Source: Paenibacillus sacheonensis (GTDB taxonomy: Bacteria > Bacillota > Bacilli > Paenibacillales > Paenibacillaceae). Taken from it: a stretch of DNA of 64,000 nucleotides. The DNA is taken from contig NZ_JAAAMU010000003.1 of NCBI RefSeq assembly GCF_009909195.1, forward strand, positions 62,001 through 126,000, given 5' to 3'. Position numbers and translations under genes: made by a program. The notes under the pieces are model-generated. The model ran no database searches. It had not been told where the DNA came from and worked only from the letters and a program-made list of their open reading frames with translations. Below, in pieces: positions 44,067-53,181 of this stretch. The stretch's first letter is position 1; every line of letters begins with the position of its first letter.

Positions 44067-44153
44067 ATGTCGTCCGTTGTCCGCGGCCGCTTGTGGAGTT
44101 ATTATTTTTTTTGCATCCTGGATGCATGGCCGGCGCTTCGCGCGTATAGATAA
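44067..44153 (+). CDS. Possible 28-residue leader ORF upstream of mgtC
   Basis: ATG at 44067 follows TAAGGAGAGCGCTC, a strong ribosome site. The peptide reads MSSVVRGRLWSYYFFCILDA and ends at 44153, 63 nt before the MgtC start. Inside it lies the perfect palindrome TGCATCC-T-GGATGCA (44112-44126), preceded by eight T. An upstream peptide ahead of mgtC recalls mgtL-type leader control in enterobacteria, but no sequence homology is claimed. Confidence 0.4.
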   Translation: MSSVVRGRLWSYYFFCILDAWPALRAYR

Positions 44154-44216
44154 CTCAAAGGGCGAATGCGGAGGCAGTCCGGCTCTCGGCCGATCATGGA
44201 GAAGGAATGAGGCAGC

Positions 44217-44957
44217 ATGACAACGACAGTACCGCAAGTCTATGATCCTAGTATTTGGCAGATCAGCTATTGGGAATTAACGCTCCGTCTGGTCCTGGCG
44301 CTCGTGCTTGGCGGACTTATCGGTTTGGAGCGCGAGCTCGGCGGACATTCCGCGGGCTTTCGGACGCATATTCTCGTCTGCTTGGGCTCGGCCGCAATCG
44401 TGCTGTTATCGATGTACGGGTTCTCCGAGTTTTCTTCGGATCCGAACGTTCGGCTTGATCCGGCGCGTCTCGCGGCGCAGGTCATCAGCGGCATCGGGTT
44501 TCTGGGCGCCGGCACGATTCTGCGCACGGGCATCACCGTGTCGGGGCTGACGACGGCAGCATCGCTGTGGGTCGTCGCCGCTATCGGTCTGACGGCAGGG
44601 GCGGGCTTCTACTATGGCGCCGCCGTGCTGACGCTGCTCGTGGTCGTCAGCCTGTTCGTACTGAATAAGGTGGAGAAGAAGTTCTCGCGGGCCAAGCGAA
44701 AGCGGGACTTGGTGCTGCGCGTCAACAAAGACTCGTCGAGCCTGAGCCGGGTCGTGACGGAGCTGCATCGGTTCGGCATCGGAATCAATAAGATGATCGT
44801 CGAGAACGAAGAGGCCGATATCTCGGATCGCGCCGAGATGCTGATCGTCCGGCTGCAGCTCAAGCTGGGACCGTCCAGGCGATTCGAGGACGTCATCGTC
44901 GCGCTGGCGGCGATCGACGGCGTGTACGGGCTGGAAGCGGGCATGGAGTCGTTATAG
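44217..44957 (+). CDS. MgtC/SapB family membrane protein
   Basis: 246 residues. Four or five helices (about 20-145) carry the family motifs GGLIGLERELGGHSAGFRTH, VISGIGFLGAGTILR and SGLTTAASLWVVAAIGLTAG. The C-terminal 90 residues form an ACT-like cytoplasmic domain (ending LAAIDGVYGLEAGMES). MgtC proteins help survival at low magnesium in several bacteria, partly by acting on ATP synthase; their role in free-living Bacillota is less clear. It starts at ATG 44217 behind AGAAGGAATGAGGC. Confidence 0.92.
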   Translation: MTTTVPQVYDPSIWQISYWELTLRLVLALVLGGLIGLERELGGHSAGFRTHILVCLGSAAIVLLSMYGFSEFSSDPNVRLDPARLAAQVISGIGFLGAGTILRTGITVSGLTTAASLWVVAAIGLTAGAGFYYGAAVLTLLVVVSLFVLNKVEKKFSRAKRKRDLVLRVNKDSSSLSRVVTELHRFGIGINKMIVENEEADISDRAEMLIVRLQLKLGPSRRFEDVIVALAAIDGVYGLEAGMESL

Positions 44958-45046
44958 GGAGCAAAAAGGATTGAAGTTTGAAGGATCGAGAAACGCACGC
45001 AGCGTTATAAAAGCAGCCATATCGGCGGAGGGGAGCGGTTCAAACG

Positions 45047-45988
45047 ATGGAGAAATCATTGTGCTACCGCGGGGACGGCACGTTCACGATCGTCCAGTTT
45101 ACGGATCTTCACTGGCAGAACGGAGAGCCGGATGACCAGCTGACCCGCATCCTCATGGAACGCGTGTTGGAAGCGGAAACACTGGATCTCGTCTTGTTCA
45201 CGGGGGATGTGATTTACAGCAAAAATTGCGAGGATCCGCGTCAGTCGTTCCGGGAAGCCGTCAAAGCCGTCGACAGCCGTGGCATCCCGTGGGCAGCGGT
45301 ATTCGGAAATCACGATACGGAGCATCTCGTCACGCGGGCCGAGCTGATGGACGTACAGCTGGAACATCGCTGCTGCGTAGCCGAAGCGGGGCCGGCGGAG
45401 TTAAGCGGCGAAGGCAATGCCGTGCTGTTCGTGCGCGATCCCGAGAGCGGCGAGCCGGTCAACGCGCTCTACCTGTTCGACAGCGGCAGCTATTCCGAGG
45501 TTCCGCATATTATGGGCTACCAATGGATCCAGCGCGACCAGATCGCCTGGTACACCGCGCGTTCGGCGGCGATCTCGGCCGCGAACGGCGGGGTTCCCCT
45601 GCCGTCGCTGGCCTTCTTCCATATTCCGCTGCCCGAGTACAAGCAGGTATGGAAGAAAGAACTGTGCTTCGGCAGCAAGCATGAAGGCGTCGCCTGCGCG
45701 CCGGTCAATTCCGGTCTGTTCGCCGCCATGCTGGAGATGGGCGACGTTGTCGGCACGTTCTGCGGCCACGACCACGTGAACGACTATTGGGGCGCCCTGC
45801 ACGACATCCGTCTGTGCTACGGCCGGGCGACCGGGTTTCAGACCTATGGCCGCGAGGGATTTCCGCGCGGGGCGCGCATCATCAAGCTGGAACGGGACGC
45901 ACGGGATTTCGCGACGTATGTCCGTTTGGACGACGGAACCGTCATTCGGGAGCCGAAGGAGCATTACCCAAAGGGAATGGAATCCTGA
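45047..45988 (+). CDS. Calcineurin-like metallophosphoesterase
   Basis: 313 residues with the complete dinuclear-metal set: FTDLHW (DxH), TGDVIY, GNHDTEH, FHIPLPEY and GHDHVNDYW. It is close in layout to purple-acid-phosphatase or Dcr2-type phosphoesterases. No signal peptide is seen, so it probably acts in the cytoplasm on an unknown phosphomonoester or diester. It starts behind GGAGGGGAGCGG and is followed by a strong terminator at 46071. Confidence 0.9.
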   Translation: MEKSLCYRGDGTFTIVQFTDLHWQNGEPDDQLTRILMERVLEAETLDLVLFTGDVIYSKNCEDPRQSFREAVKAVDSRGIPWAAVFGNHDTEHLVTRAELMDVQLEHRCCVAEAGPAELSGEGNAVLFVRDPESGEPVNALYLFDSGSYSEVPHIMGYQWIQRDQIAWYTARSAAISAANGGVPLPSLAFFHIPLPEYKQVWKKELCFGSKHEGVACAPVNSGLFAAMLEMGDVVGTFCGHDHVNDYWGALHDIRLCYGRATGFQTYGREGFPRGARIIKLERDARDFATYVRLDDGTVIREPKEHYPKGMES

Positions 45989-46070
45989 AGGCGGTGATGA
46001 TGGCTATTCGGGCACGCTTGGGTTTTCGCGCGTAGGCGCGAGGGTTCACGGAATGGCGTCGGGAATCGGA

Positions 46071-46118
46071 CGCCGGACGCTTGTCCTTCGGGGCAAGGTT
46101 GTCCGGCGCTCTTTATTT
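46071..46118 (+). terminator. Rho-independent terminator after the phosphoesterase
   Basis: CGCCGGAC (46071-46078) pairs with GTCCGGCG (46101-46108). An inner CTTGTCC/GGGCAAG stem carries a TTCG tetraloop. CTCTTTATTT follows. It also separates the phosphoesterase from the YpsA gene. Confidence 0.85.
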
Positions 46119-46160
46119 GTGCTACGCTTAGTTATAAGCGCAAACAAGGAGCATGAGGCA

Positions 46161-46718
46161 ATGAAACAGGTTCTGGTTACCGGATACAAAGCTTCCGAGC
46201 TCGGCATTTTCTCCGACAAGCATCCAGGCGTGTCCATTATTAAGAAAGCGCTCAAGCAGCGGCTTGGATCGATGGTGGAAGAGGGACTGGAATGGGTTAT
46301 CGTGAGCGGTCAATGGGGTGTTGAGCTGTGGGCTGCAGAAGTCGCGCTGGAGCTTAGAGCTGAATATGGTTCGTTGCGCTTGGCAGTCATTACGCCATTC
46401 CTGGAGCAGGAAGAGAATTGGAGCGAACAGAAGAAAACGGTGTACGGCACCATCCTTGCCGGCGCGGATTACGTCAACAGCGTGTCCCATCAGAAATACG
46501 CCGGACCTTGGCAATTCAAGGGGCGCGACCGGTTTCTGCTGGACAACACGGATGGACTGCTGCTCATCTACGACGAGGAGCAGGAGGGATCGCCGCGGTT
46601 TCTGCTGGAGCTTGCGAGAAGGCACGCCGAGTCGGTCCCGGATTATGCGATCATCGTCATCAACGGCCAAGACCTGCAGCAGATCGCCGAGGAAGAACAG
46701 TATCGCGAGTACGAATAA
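46161..46718 (+). CDS. ypsA: YpsA-like DUF1273 (SLOG superfamily) protein
   Basis: 185 residues: VLVTGYKASELGIFSDKHPG at the start and EWVIVSGQWGVELWAAEVAL, the SLOG nucleotide-binding signature, with LLIYDEEQEGSPRFLLELAR later. In Bacillus and Staphylococcus YpsA influences cell division and stress responses, with an uncertain ligand. The ATG at 46161 follows AAGGAGCATGAGGC. It is followed 18 nt later by the DUF1904 gene, probably in the same transcript. Confidence 0.93.
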   Translation: MKQVLVTGYKASELGIFSDKHPGVSIIKKALKQRLGSMVEEGLEWVIVSGQWGVELWAAEVALELRAEYGSLRLAVITPFLEQEENWSEQKKTVYGTILAGADYVNSVSHQKYAGPWQFKGRDRFLLDNTDGLLLIYDEEQEGSPRFLLELARRHAESVPDYAIIVINGQDLQQIAEEEQYREYE

Positions 46719-46736
46719 GAAGGAGTGTTCGGCAGT

Positions 46737-47093
46737 ATGCCCCAACTTACGATGCGAGGCGTCAACATCACGGAAGTCATGAAAGTCAGCAAAGCGCTCA
46801 TCGACGAACTGGCGGCAATTTGCCGCTGCAGCCGAGATAACTTCACCATCGACTGCATCGCCACGACTTCGATTTCGGACGGAGTCATCGTGCCGACTTT
46901 TCCTTTTGTCGAGGTCGCTTGGTTCGACCGCCCGAGAGACGTTCAGGACGGCGTGGCGAACGCCATCACCAATCATTTGCTGCTCACCGGCATCGCGGAG
47001 GTCGAGGTTGCCTTCAAGGTATACCGGGAAACCCATTACTACGCCAACGGACAGCCGTTTATGGTGAAGGCCGGACCGCCGGTATTCGATTAA
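46737..47093 (+). CDS. DUF1904 family protein
   Basis: 118 residues of the tautomerase-like DUF1904 family: MPQLTMRGVNITEVMKVSKA, CRCSRDNFTIDCIATTSIS and EVAWFDRPRDVQDGVANAIT. The Pro right after Met resembles the catalytic Pro of the tautomerase superfamily. The function is unknown. The ATG at 46737 follows AAGGAGTGTTCGGC. Its stop overlaps the end of the convergent AraC gene by four bases. Confidence 0.85.
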   Translation: MPQLTMRGVNITEVMKVSKALIDELAAICRCSRDNFTIDCIATTSISDGVIVPTFPFVEVAWFDRPRDVQDGVANAITNHLLLTGIAEVEVAFKVYRETHYYANGQPFMVKAGPPVFD

Positions 47094-47839
47094 TGGCGCT
47101 TCTGCCTGAACGAGCGGGGCGGTTCGCCCTGCTCCCGCTTGAATAAGGTGCTGAACTGCGCGTCGCTCGAGAAGCCGCATTCCTCCGCGATGGCGGTGAC
47201 GGGAAGCGCGCTGTGCAGCAGCAGATGGCTTGCCCGCTGAATACGTTTATTCAGCAGGTAGGCGATCGGCGACCGGCCGAACTTCTTCTTGAATAAATGC
47301 CTGAAATGATGATAGCTGTACCCCACCATCTCCGCCAATTCCTCCACGGTAATCTTCTGGTTGTAATTCTCGTCGATATACGCCCGCGCATAATGCAAAT
47401 GATCGGCCGATTCTTTGAATGCGCTTACTTGGACCTTCCGTTGATGCTCGATCACGATCATGCCGAGCAGGTAATTCAATTTCTCCGGATAATAGGGCCG
47501 CTGCTCCTGCATCTCGGTCAGCATGGCAAGGAGAAGCTGCTGCAGAGGCCTGTCCGTTTCCTCCTCGTACAGCCCTTCCCGAAGCTGCATGTCCAAGCCT
47601 GACAGCCGGAAGCCGACGCAGATGACATCCGTATCCGTCAGCCGGCGTTCGTCATGGAGGGTGCCCGCGGCGAGGATCGCGTAGGTGCCGCTTCGGTAGC
47701 CGTGCGCGGCATCCCGAATATGGGTCGTGCCGCTCCCCGAACCGTAATAGACCAGCTCGTAGCAGGTGTGCGCATGCATCGGCATATAAGAATTGGCCAG
47801 CCGGACCGATTGAAAGAGAAAATCCATCTGCGCCTGCAT
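47090..47839 (-). CDS. AraC-family transcriptional regulator
   Basis: 249 residues. An N-terminal cupin-like sensing domain (1-140, HAHTCYELVYYGSGSGTTHI) precedes two C-terminal helix-turn-helix motifs: KITVEELAEMVGYSYHHFRHL FKKKFG split across helices, then LLHSALPVTAIAEECGFSSD. It is divergent from the nucleoside hydrolase gene across a 211-nt gap, so that gene is the most likely target and a sugar or nucleoside the likely ligand (inference). Confidence 0.92.
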   Translation of the reverse strand: MQAQMDFLFQSVRLANSYMPMHAHTCYELVYYGSGSGTTHIRDAAHGYRSGTYAILAAGTLHDERRLTDTDVICVGFRLSGLDMQLREGLYEEETDRPLQQLLLAMLTEMQEQRPYYPEKLNYLLGMIVIEHQRKVQVSAFKESADHLHYARAYIDENYNQKITVEELAEMVGYSYHHFRHLFKKKFGRSPIAYLLNKRIQRASHLLLHSALPVTAIAEECGFSSDAQFSTLFKREQGEPPRSFRQKRH

Positions 47840-48050
47840 CTGATCGCGCTCCTCTGCTTATAGCCAAATCATACAAACAATCAGCCATATGATAATACAA
47901 TCCAACGGGCAGCCATTGTAAAATGAGCAGGAATCCAGGCATTGCCTGCCTGCATCATAACCAAATCATAAAAGATTTCGCTGCGCGAAACAACCCTGAA
48001 CGACACAGGCTTTCAAACAGCGTCATACCTTTGGGAGGATGAGAACGAAC

Positions 48051-48968
48051 ATGGTACAATTCCCGGTCATTTCGGATCAACTAATGCTGCAGCGCCTCGC
48101 GCACCCGAAGCGCAGCGTCCGCATGGTGCTGGACACGGACACCTTCAACGAGATCGATGACCAATTCGCCGTCGTCTATGCCATGAAATCGCCGGAGAGC
48201 GTGACGGTCGAGGCGTTCTATGCCGCGCCGTTCTATAACGACTTGTCGTCGGGACCGAAGGACGGCATGGAGAAGAGTTATAACGAGCTGCTGAAGATCG
48301 CGGGCCATCTTCCGGAAATGGCCGGAATTCCGGTCCACCGCGGTTCGGAAGGCTACTTGCCCGGCGCGGAAACGCCGGTCGAGAGCGCAGCCGCGCGGGA
48401 TCTGGTGGAGCGGGCGATGGCTTCGTCCGAAGAGGATCCGCTCTACGTCGTGGCGATCGGCGCGATTACGAATGTCGCGTCCGCCATTCTGATGGAGCCG
48501 CGCATCATCGAGCGGATCGTGGTCGTATGGCTGGGCGGACATGCCCTTCACTGGAGAGATACGGCCGAGTTCAACCTGCATCAGGATCTCCATGCTTCCC
48601 GCGTCATCCTGAACAGCGGCGTGCCGCTCGTCCTGATTCCATGCATGGGCGTGACCTCGCATCTGCACACGACGCTGGCCGAGGTGGAGAAGTTCGTGAA
48701 GGACAAGGGCTCCGTCGGCCGCTATTTGTACGAGACGTTCCGCGATTGCAGCAAGGACCATTTCGGCTATTCCCGCGTCATTTGGGATATCTCGACGATC
48801 GCTTACCTCGTCAATCCGGACTGGACGCCAAGCACGCTCATCCACAGCCCGCTGCTCTCGGAGGATTTTCATTTTAGCATCGACAACACGCGCCACTTCA
48901 TCCGCATCGTCGACCATGTTCACCGGGATGGCGTGTTCAGCGATCTGTTCCGTAAGCTGGAAGACTAG
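48051..48968 (+). CDS. Inosine-uridine-type nucleoside hydrolase
   Basis: 305 residues. The calcium-binding signature appears as LDTDTFNEIDDQFAVVYAM near residue 30, and the second half has VVWLGGHALHWRDTAEFNLH and HFGYSRVIWDISTIAYLVN, matching the IU-nucleoside hydrolase fold. It cleaves ribonucleosides to base and ribose. The ATG at 48051, 12 nt after GGGAGG, is preferred; ATG 48039 touches the ribosome site. A terminator follows. The divergent AraC gene probably regulates it. Confidence 0.9.
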   Translation: MVQFPVISDQLMLQRLAHPKRSVRMVLDTDTFNEIDDQFAVVYAMKSPESVTVEAFYAAPFYNDLSSGPKDGMEKSYNELLKIAGHLPEMAGIPVHRGSEGYLPGAETPVESAAARDLVERAMASSEEDPLYVVAIGAITNVASAILMEPRIIERIVVVWLGGHALHWRDTAEFNLHQDLHASRVILNSGVPLVLIPCMGVTSHLHTTLAEVEKFVKDKGSVGRYLYETFRDCSKDHFGYSRVIWDISTIAYLVNPDWTPSTLIHSPLLSEDFHFSIDNTRHFIRIVDHVHRDGVFSDLFRKLED

Positions 48969-49009
48969 GCATAGCGCTCTGGCAGACTGCGGCGTGCTCC
49001 GGGAAGAGG

Positions 49010-49051
49010 ACCATTGTTCCAGCGATATACTGGAACAATGGTCTTTTTTTT
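49010..49051 (+). terminator. Strong Rho-independent terminator
   Basis: ACCATTGTTCCAG (49010-49022) pairs perfectly with CTGGAACAATGGT (49030-49042) around a 7-nt loop and is followed by C and eight T. It ends the nucleoside hydrolase transcript. Confidence 0.93.
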
Positions 49052-49111
49052 GCTGATAACCGCATCGTTGAAGCTCGGCTTGCGTATAACCAGGTTACAA
49101 CCCTTGGAAGG

Positions 49112-50071
49112 ATGGCGATCGTAGTGGCGGATACCGGTTTAGACCGCTTGGCGGAAGCGAAGGAGCGGAAGCATCGAATGGAACGGGCGCAGCGCCGGCA
49201 GGAACAGCTGCGCAGCCGGATTCGCGAGAATGAACGGCTGATCTTCGAGCTGGAGCTGAAGCTGCAATCCGAGCAGGAAGACGTGGACAAATTAACCCGG
49301 ATGTCGCTGGCGAATTTGTTTCATACGCTGCTTCGCAGCAAGGATGAGCAGCTCGAGCTGGAGCGGCAGGAGGCGCTTGCCGCGGCGCTCAAGCTCCAGG
49401 AAGCGAGGGATGCGGAGGAGCGGATGAAGGGCGAGGTCATCAGCCTCGGCGACGAGCTTACGGCCTGCGGAAGCGCGGACCGGGATTACGAGCGGCTGCT
49501 GCGGGAGAAGGAAGAGCTGCTGCGGCATTCGTCCGCCTACGCGAACGAGCTGGCCGCGATGGATGCGGACATCGCCGACAAGTCGCTCCTGGCCAAAGAA
49601 ATCCGCGAAGCGCTGTCGGCCGGGCGAAGCGTGCTGCTCTCGCTGGAGGATGCCTCGAACAGCTTGGAGAAAGCGGAGAACTGGGGCAATTGGGACCTGT
49701 GGGGCGGCGGAGGCATGATCAGCACCCATATGAAGCATGAGCACGTAGACGACGCCAAACGCTCCATCGGCAGCGTGAACCACATGATGCGAACGTTCCG
49801 CGACGAGCTGGCGGACTTGGAGAGAAACGTCGATATTCATGTCGACATCAGCGGCATGTTGAAGTTCGGCGATTATTGGTTTGACGGGCTGATTACGGAT
49901 TGGGTCGTACAGAAACGGATCAACAACGCCCAGGACCAGACGCTGGACGCGCTGCATCAAGTGCGAACCATCGTCAATCGGCTGCAGTCCGAGTATACGT
50001 CGGCGGAGTCGGTGTTGGCCGGCCTGCAGTCGAACCGCGTCCATTGGATCGAGACCAGCAAGGCGGAATAA
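49112..50071 (+). CDS. Coiled-coil protein of unknown function
   Basis: 319 residues, almost entirely helical. Residues 10-200 are long Glu/Arg/Leu heptads (QEQLRSRIRENERLIFELEL). A short Gly/Trp break follows (NWGNWDLWGGGGMISTHMKH), then further helices (NHMMRTFRDELADLERNVDI). There is no membrane segment. The glycine break with a coil on each side is reminiscent of proteins that fold back as a hairpin. The family is not recognised. ATG 49112 and GTG 49124 are both possible starts. A terminator follows at once, so it is a single-gene unit. Confidence 0.75.
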   Translation: MAIVVADTGLDRLAEAKERKHRMERAQRRQEQLRSRIRENERLIFELELKLQSEQEDVDKLTRMSLANLFHTLLRSKDEQLELERQEALAAALKLQEARDAEERMKGEVISLGDELTACGSADRDYERLLREKEELLRHSSAYANELAAMDADIADKSLLAKEIREALSAGRSVLLSLEDASNSLEKAENWGNWDLWGGGGMISTHMKHEHVDDAKRSIGSVNHMMRTFRDELADLERNVDIHVDISGMLKFGDYWFDGLITDWVVQKRINNAQDQTLDALHQVRTIVNRLQSEYTSAESVLAGLQSNRVHWIETSKAE

Positions 50072-50084
50072 TACCGGCAGCAAG

Positions 50085-50132
50085 AAAGGAGGCTGTCCCA
50101 ATGCCATGCGGCATCGGGGCAGCCTCCTTTTG
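50085..50132 (+). terminator. Rho-independent terminator
   Basis: AAAGGAGGCTGTCCC (50085-50099) pairs with GGGGCAGCCTCCTTTT, with one G-U pair, and an inner ATGCC/GGCAT forms the top of the stem. T-rich sequence follows. It ends the coiled-coil gene. Confidence 0.85.
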
Positions 50133-50218
50133 TTGCGGTCGGGCGAGTAGTTCTATGGTCGGTCTTAGCGCTCGAAGTGCTTTTGCCTTAGTTCTTTATC
50201 CTAGGACATTAGTTCATG

Positions 50219-50284
50219 TTCTATGGCCTTAGCTCTGGGTTCTATATTCTATATTCTATATTCTATATTCTATGGCCTTAGCTC
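50219..50284 (+). repeat. 7-nt tandem repeat (TTCTATA)5 flanked by a 17-nt direct repeat
   Basis: Five units of TTCTATA/TTCTATG run from 50240 to 50274. The 17-mer TTCTATGGCCTTAGCTC occurs at 50219-50235 and again at 50268-50284, 49 nt apart (seven units). The tract lies in the gap between two genes, just past the 3' end of the VanY gene, and carries no coding potential. Confidence 0.9.
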
Positions 50285-50333
50285 ATCGTTCTGTCGTCTC
50301 CACCTTGATCTCGGCAATGGACTTGGAAACGGT

Positions 50334-51254
50334 CTAGAAACGAGCCAAGTAGGCTTCCAGGGTCAGGCCGAGCTTCTTGACGTCCTTGGCGACGAAGACG
50401 CCGACGTAGCGGACATGCCACGGCTCGTACATGTAGCCGGTCTCGGTCTCCTTGCCTTTCTCGTACCGGATGATGAAGCCGTAATCGGCCGCGTGGGCTT
50501 TCAGCCACTTGCCTTCTTTCGTCTCGCCGTAGCTCTCTTCAAGCCCGTAATGCACGCTGGCGCTGGAGACGTCCATGGCCAGGCCGGTCTGATGCTCGCT
50601 TTGGCCGGGATGCGCGCTGAACGTGTTCGCTTCTTCCTCGCCGTGCGTTTTGGCATAGGCGTTGAAGATCGACTTCTGCGACGGGTAGGAGCGGTAGCCG
50701 GACACGGCTTTCAGCTCGATGCCGTCTTTCTTCGCGCCTTCGAACAGCTTGCCGAGCGCTTCCGCGGCGACCTTGCGCATCTGCTGTTTCGGACTGTCGC
50801 CGGAGAAGGAGAATTCGACGGGTGCTTTGATCAGGTCGTCCGGCACATAATCGGAAGCCAGCTCGCGCTTCTTATTCACGAGCACCAGAGGACTGGTTGC
50901 ATTCGTGACATACGAGATGCCGCCCTTCTCGACGGTGGTTCGCGATGCCGCGCTGTCGTGCATGAATTGCTGGAATTCCGTTTGCGCTCCGGCCGGTTCC
51001 GCAGGATCCGCCGCGCTGCTGCCCGAATTCGCATCGGATGAAGAATTATTGCCCGAGTCCGACGGCGAAGAGGCGTTATTGCTTGTCCCGGGCGAAGTCG
51101 CCTTAACGCCCGTGACGGTGTGGCTGCTGCCGGAATTCGCGGCCGCGGAATGACCGAACGTATCTTGCATGTACGTGGTTTGAGTCCATATAATGGCGGC
51201 GGCACCGAGCGCGATGCCGAGAACGACGACCGGTATGACGATGGATTTCTTCAA
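50334..51254 (-). CDS. D-alanyl-D-alanine carboxypeptidase, VanY/M15B type
   Basis: 306 residues. An N-terminal anchor or signal (SIVIPVVVLGIALGAAAIIW) is followed by a Ser/Asn-rich linker (30-90) and the M15B peptidase domain. Zinc and catalytic motifs are present: SGYRSYPSQ, SAHPGQSEHQTGLAMDVSS (His and Asp ligands) and EPWHVRYVG (Glu and His). It trims the terminal D-Ala of peptidoglycan stem peptides outside the membrane. The start is TTG at 51254 behind GAGGAGG. No vancomycin-resistance genes accompany it, so it is probably a housekeeping wall enzyme. Confidence 0.92.
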   Translation of the reverse strand: MKKSIVIPVVVLGIALGAAAIIWTQTTYMQDTFGHSAAANSGSSHTVTGVKATSPGTSNNASSPSDSGNNSSSDANSGSSAADPAEPAGAQTEFQQFMHDSAASRTTVEKGGISYVTNATSPLVLVNKKRELASDYVPDDLIKAPVEFSFSGDSPKQQMRKVAAEALGKLFEGAKKDGIELKAVSGYRSYPSQKSIFNAYAKTHGEEEANTFSAHPGQSEHQTGLAMDVSSASVHYGLEESYGETKEGKWLKAHAADYGFIIRYEKGKETETGYMYEPWHVRYVGVFVAKDVKKLGLTLEAYLARF

Positions 51255-51552
51255 GCGTATCTTGCCTCCTCAATTGCTGCCCGGTCTAGATATAGCGTCG
51301 GCAGGCTGATATCTCTTATCCCGTTCACTTGAGCGGGCATAAGATTGCAGCTCCGTGCAGCTTTCATGTACCTATCTTATACGAATATTATAGATAGAAT
51401 TGTTGCACTTGTACAACGCGCTAAAGCTTCCAACCCCCTATTTGCAGTCTTTTTAAGTCGAACGGTGTCAAAAAATGTCTTCCAACATGCTTGGTGACTG
51501 GTGTAATATGGAATCTATTGGAATTCATTATAGATAGGGGCATAAGAACGAA

Positions 51553-53181
51553 ATGAAGACGAAACAAAGAGCGACGAAGTCTGGTTTGAAGCTCGTGCTG
51601 CTACTGGCAGCGACGGTCGTTGCATGGACGACGGTGTCTGCGCAGAACGTGCACGCGATGGATGTATGGGGTATCTACAAGCAGGCGCAGACGCTTGAGA
51701 AGCAAGGCAAATATGCCGATGCAATCGCGAAGTATAAGCAGATCGCACCCGAGTTCGCGGCTAAGAAGGAATACGGAAACGCCGCGGGCATGTATCGCCG
51801 AATCGGCGACGACTATGCGAAGTTGAAGAAATACGACGATGCCGTCGCCGGCTGGGATTTGGAAGCCAAATATGCCGGATTGGCCGGGCAAACCCAGATC
51901 GGCATCGCGGCGAAGCGCCGCGCGGACATGCTGCGCAGCCATGCCAGCCTGTTCGTCGAGACGACGGCCGCGGCTGTCGGCAGCAGCTACGCGCATGGCG
52001 CCAAATTCGAGCCCAAGAACGGCGCGCTGCTCGGCGCATACGCGGAGCAGGATCCCGCCGTTCATAACCCGAACACCGCGAAGCCGTTCTACACGGAACA
52101 GTTCCCGGTGCTGACGGAGAAGAAGCATGCCGCGTATTTGGAATATTTCACTTACGGCAAGCCGCTGTCCAGCATTCAGAGCCACATCGATCACGCACGC
52201 GCGGCAGGCACGGCGATCGAGCTGGGGATCCAGCCGCTGAAGGGACTCGGCGAGGTGCAGGACAATGAATATCTGCACCAGCTCGCCCGCGACATCGAAG
52301 CTTCGGGCGTAAAGATGTTCATCCGGTTTGCCAACGAAATGAACGGCGACTGGGTACCGTGGCATGAAGCGAATCCGAAGAACTACATCGATAAATTCCG
52401 AATCGTCGCGAACGTATTCCACCAAGAGGCACCGAACAATGCCGCGATGGTCTGGGCGCCGGACCGTCTGCCGGAGAATACGATCGCATCCTATTATCCC
52501 GGCGACGACGCGGTGGATTGGGTCGGCGTGAGCTTGTACTCCATCTTCAATCCGGCGCTCGATCCGCTTCAGCAAGGCGAGGACCGCTCCAGCCATCTTG
52601 AGAAATTCGATTACATCTACAAGCTGTATGCCGCGCGCAAACCGGTGTTCATCTCCGAGGGCGGCGTCGCGTACATGTATCCGGAGAAGAAGCAGGACAA
52701 GACGGATTGGGCCGTGTACAAAATGAAAGAGTTTTACGCCACCCTGCCGATGCTCTATCCGAAGGTGAAAGCCGTCTTCTGGTTCGACAGCAACCACGAT
52801 GCGTCCGCGAGAATCAAATATTACATGCTGTCCGCGAACGCGAAGCTGCTTGCCGCCTATAAGCTCGCCGTCGCCAACCCGTTCTATCTGAGCAATGTCG
52901 GCGACGAATCTCCGGTCGCTTACAAGCCGGCCAGCGCGTCTTCTCCGGTAACGGCTTCCGTTCAGCGCGTCTCTGCTCATGTGAAGACATGGTCGGCGAC
53001 GCTGGCCAAGGTTACGTATCAGATCGGCGGGAAGACGGTCGCGACGACGACGTCGCTGCCATGGACGACGCAGATTGACTTCGCGCCTTACAAAGGCAAG
53101 AAGATCGATGTCGTCGTCAAAGCGTACGACGGCAGGAACACGCTCGTCACGACGCAGACCGTGCCCGTGAGCGTGAAATAA
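51553..53181 (+). CDS. Secreted GH26-like glycoside hydrolase with N-terminal repeat domain
   Basis: 542 residues. A signal peptide (LKLVLLLAATVVAWTTVSA) precedes TPR-like helices (about 40-120: AQTLEKQGKYADAIAKYKQI). A TIM-barrel catalytic region (about 150-440) has RFANEMNGDWVPW, where the Glu would be the acid/base, and PVFISEGGVAYMYP, where the Glu would be the nucleophile, as in GH26 mannanases. The C-terminal 85 residues are an Ig-like domain. The start is ATG 51553. The 298-nt gap upstream holds only weak promoter matches. The polysaccharide substrate is unknown. Confidence 0.85.
   Translation: MKTKQRATKSGLKLVLLLAATVVAWTTVSAQNVHAMDVWGIYKQAQTLEKQGKYADAIAKYKQIAPEFAAKKEYGNAAGMYRRIGDDYAKLKKYDDAVAGWDLEAKYAGLAGQTQIGIAAKRRADMLRSHASLFVETTAAAVGSSYAHGAKFEPKNGALLGAYAEQDPAVHNPNTAKPFYTEQFPVLTEKKHAAYLEYFTYGKPLSSIQSHIDHARAAGTAIELGIQPLKGLGEVQDNEYLHQLARDIEASGVKMFIRFANEMNGDWVPWHEANPKNYIDKFRIVANVFHQEAPNNAAMVWAPDRLPENTIASYYPGDDAVDWVGVSLYSIFNPALDPLQQGEDRSSHLEKFDYIYKLYAARKPVFISEGGVAYMYPEKKQDKTDWAVYKMKEFYATLPMLYPKVKAVFWFDSNHDASARIKYYMLSANAKLLAAYKLAVANPFYLSNVGDESPVAYKPASASSPVTASVQRVSAHVKTWSATLAKVTYQIGGKTVATTTSLPWTTQIDFAPYKGKKIDVVVKAYDGRNTLVTTQTVPVSVK

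Noticed and set aside
44112..44126. Terminator at the palindrome upstream of mgtC
   Set aside because: The T run precedes the hairpin on the plus strand and becomes an A run after it on the minus strand, so it is not an intrinsic terminator in either direction.
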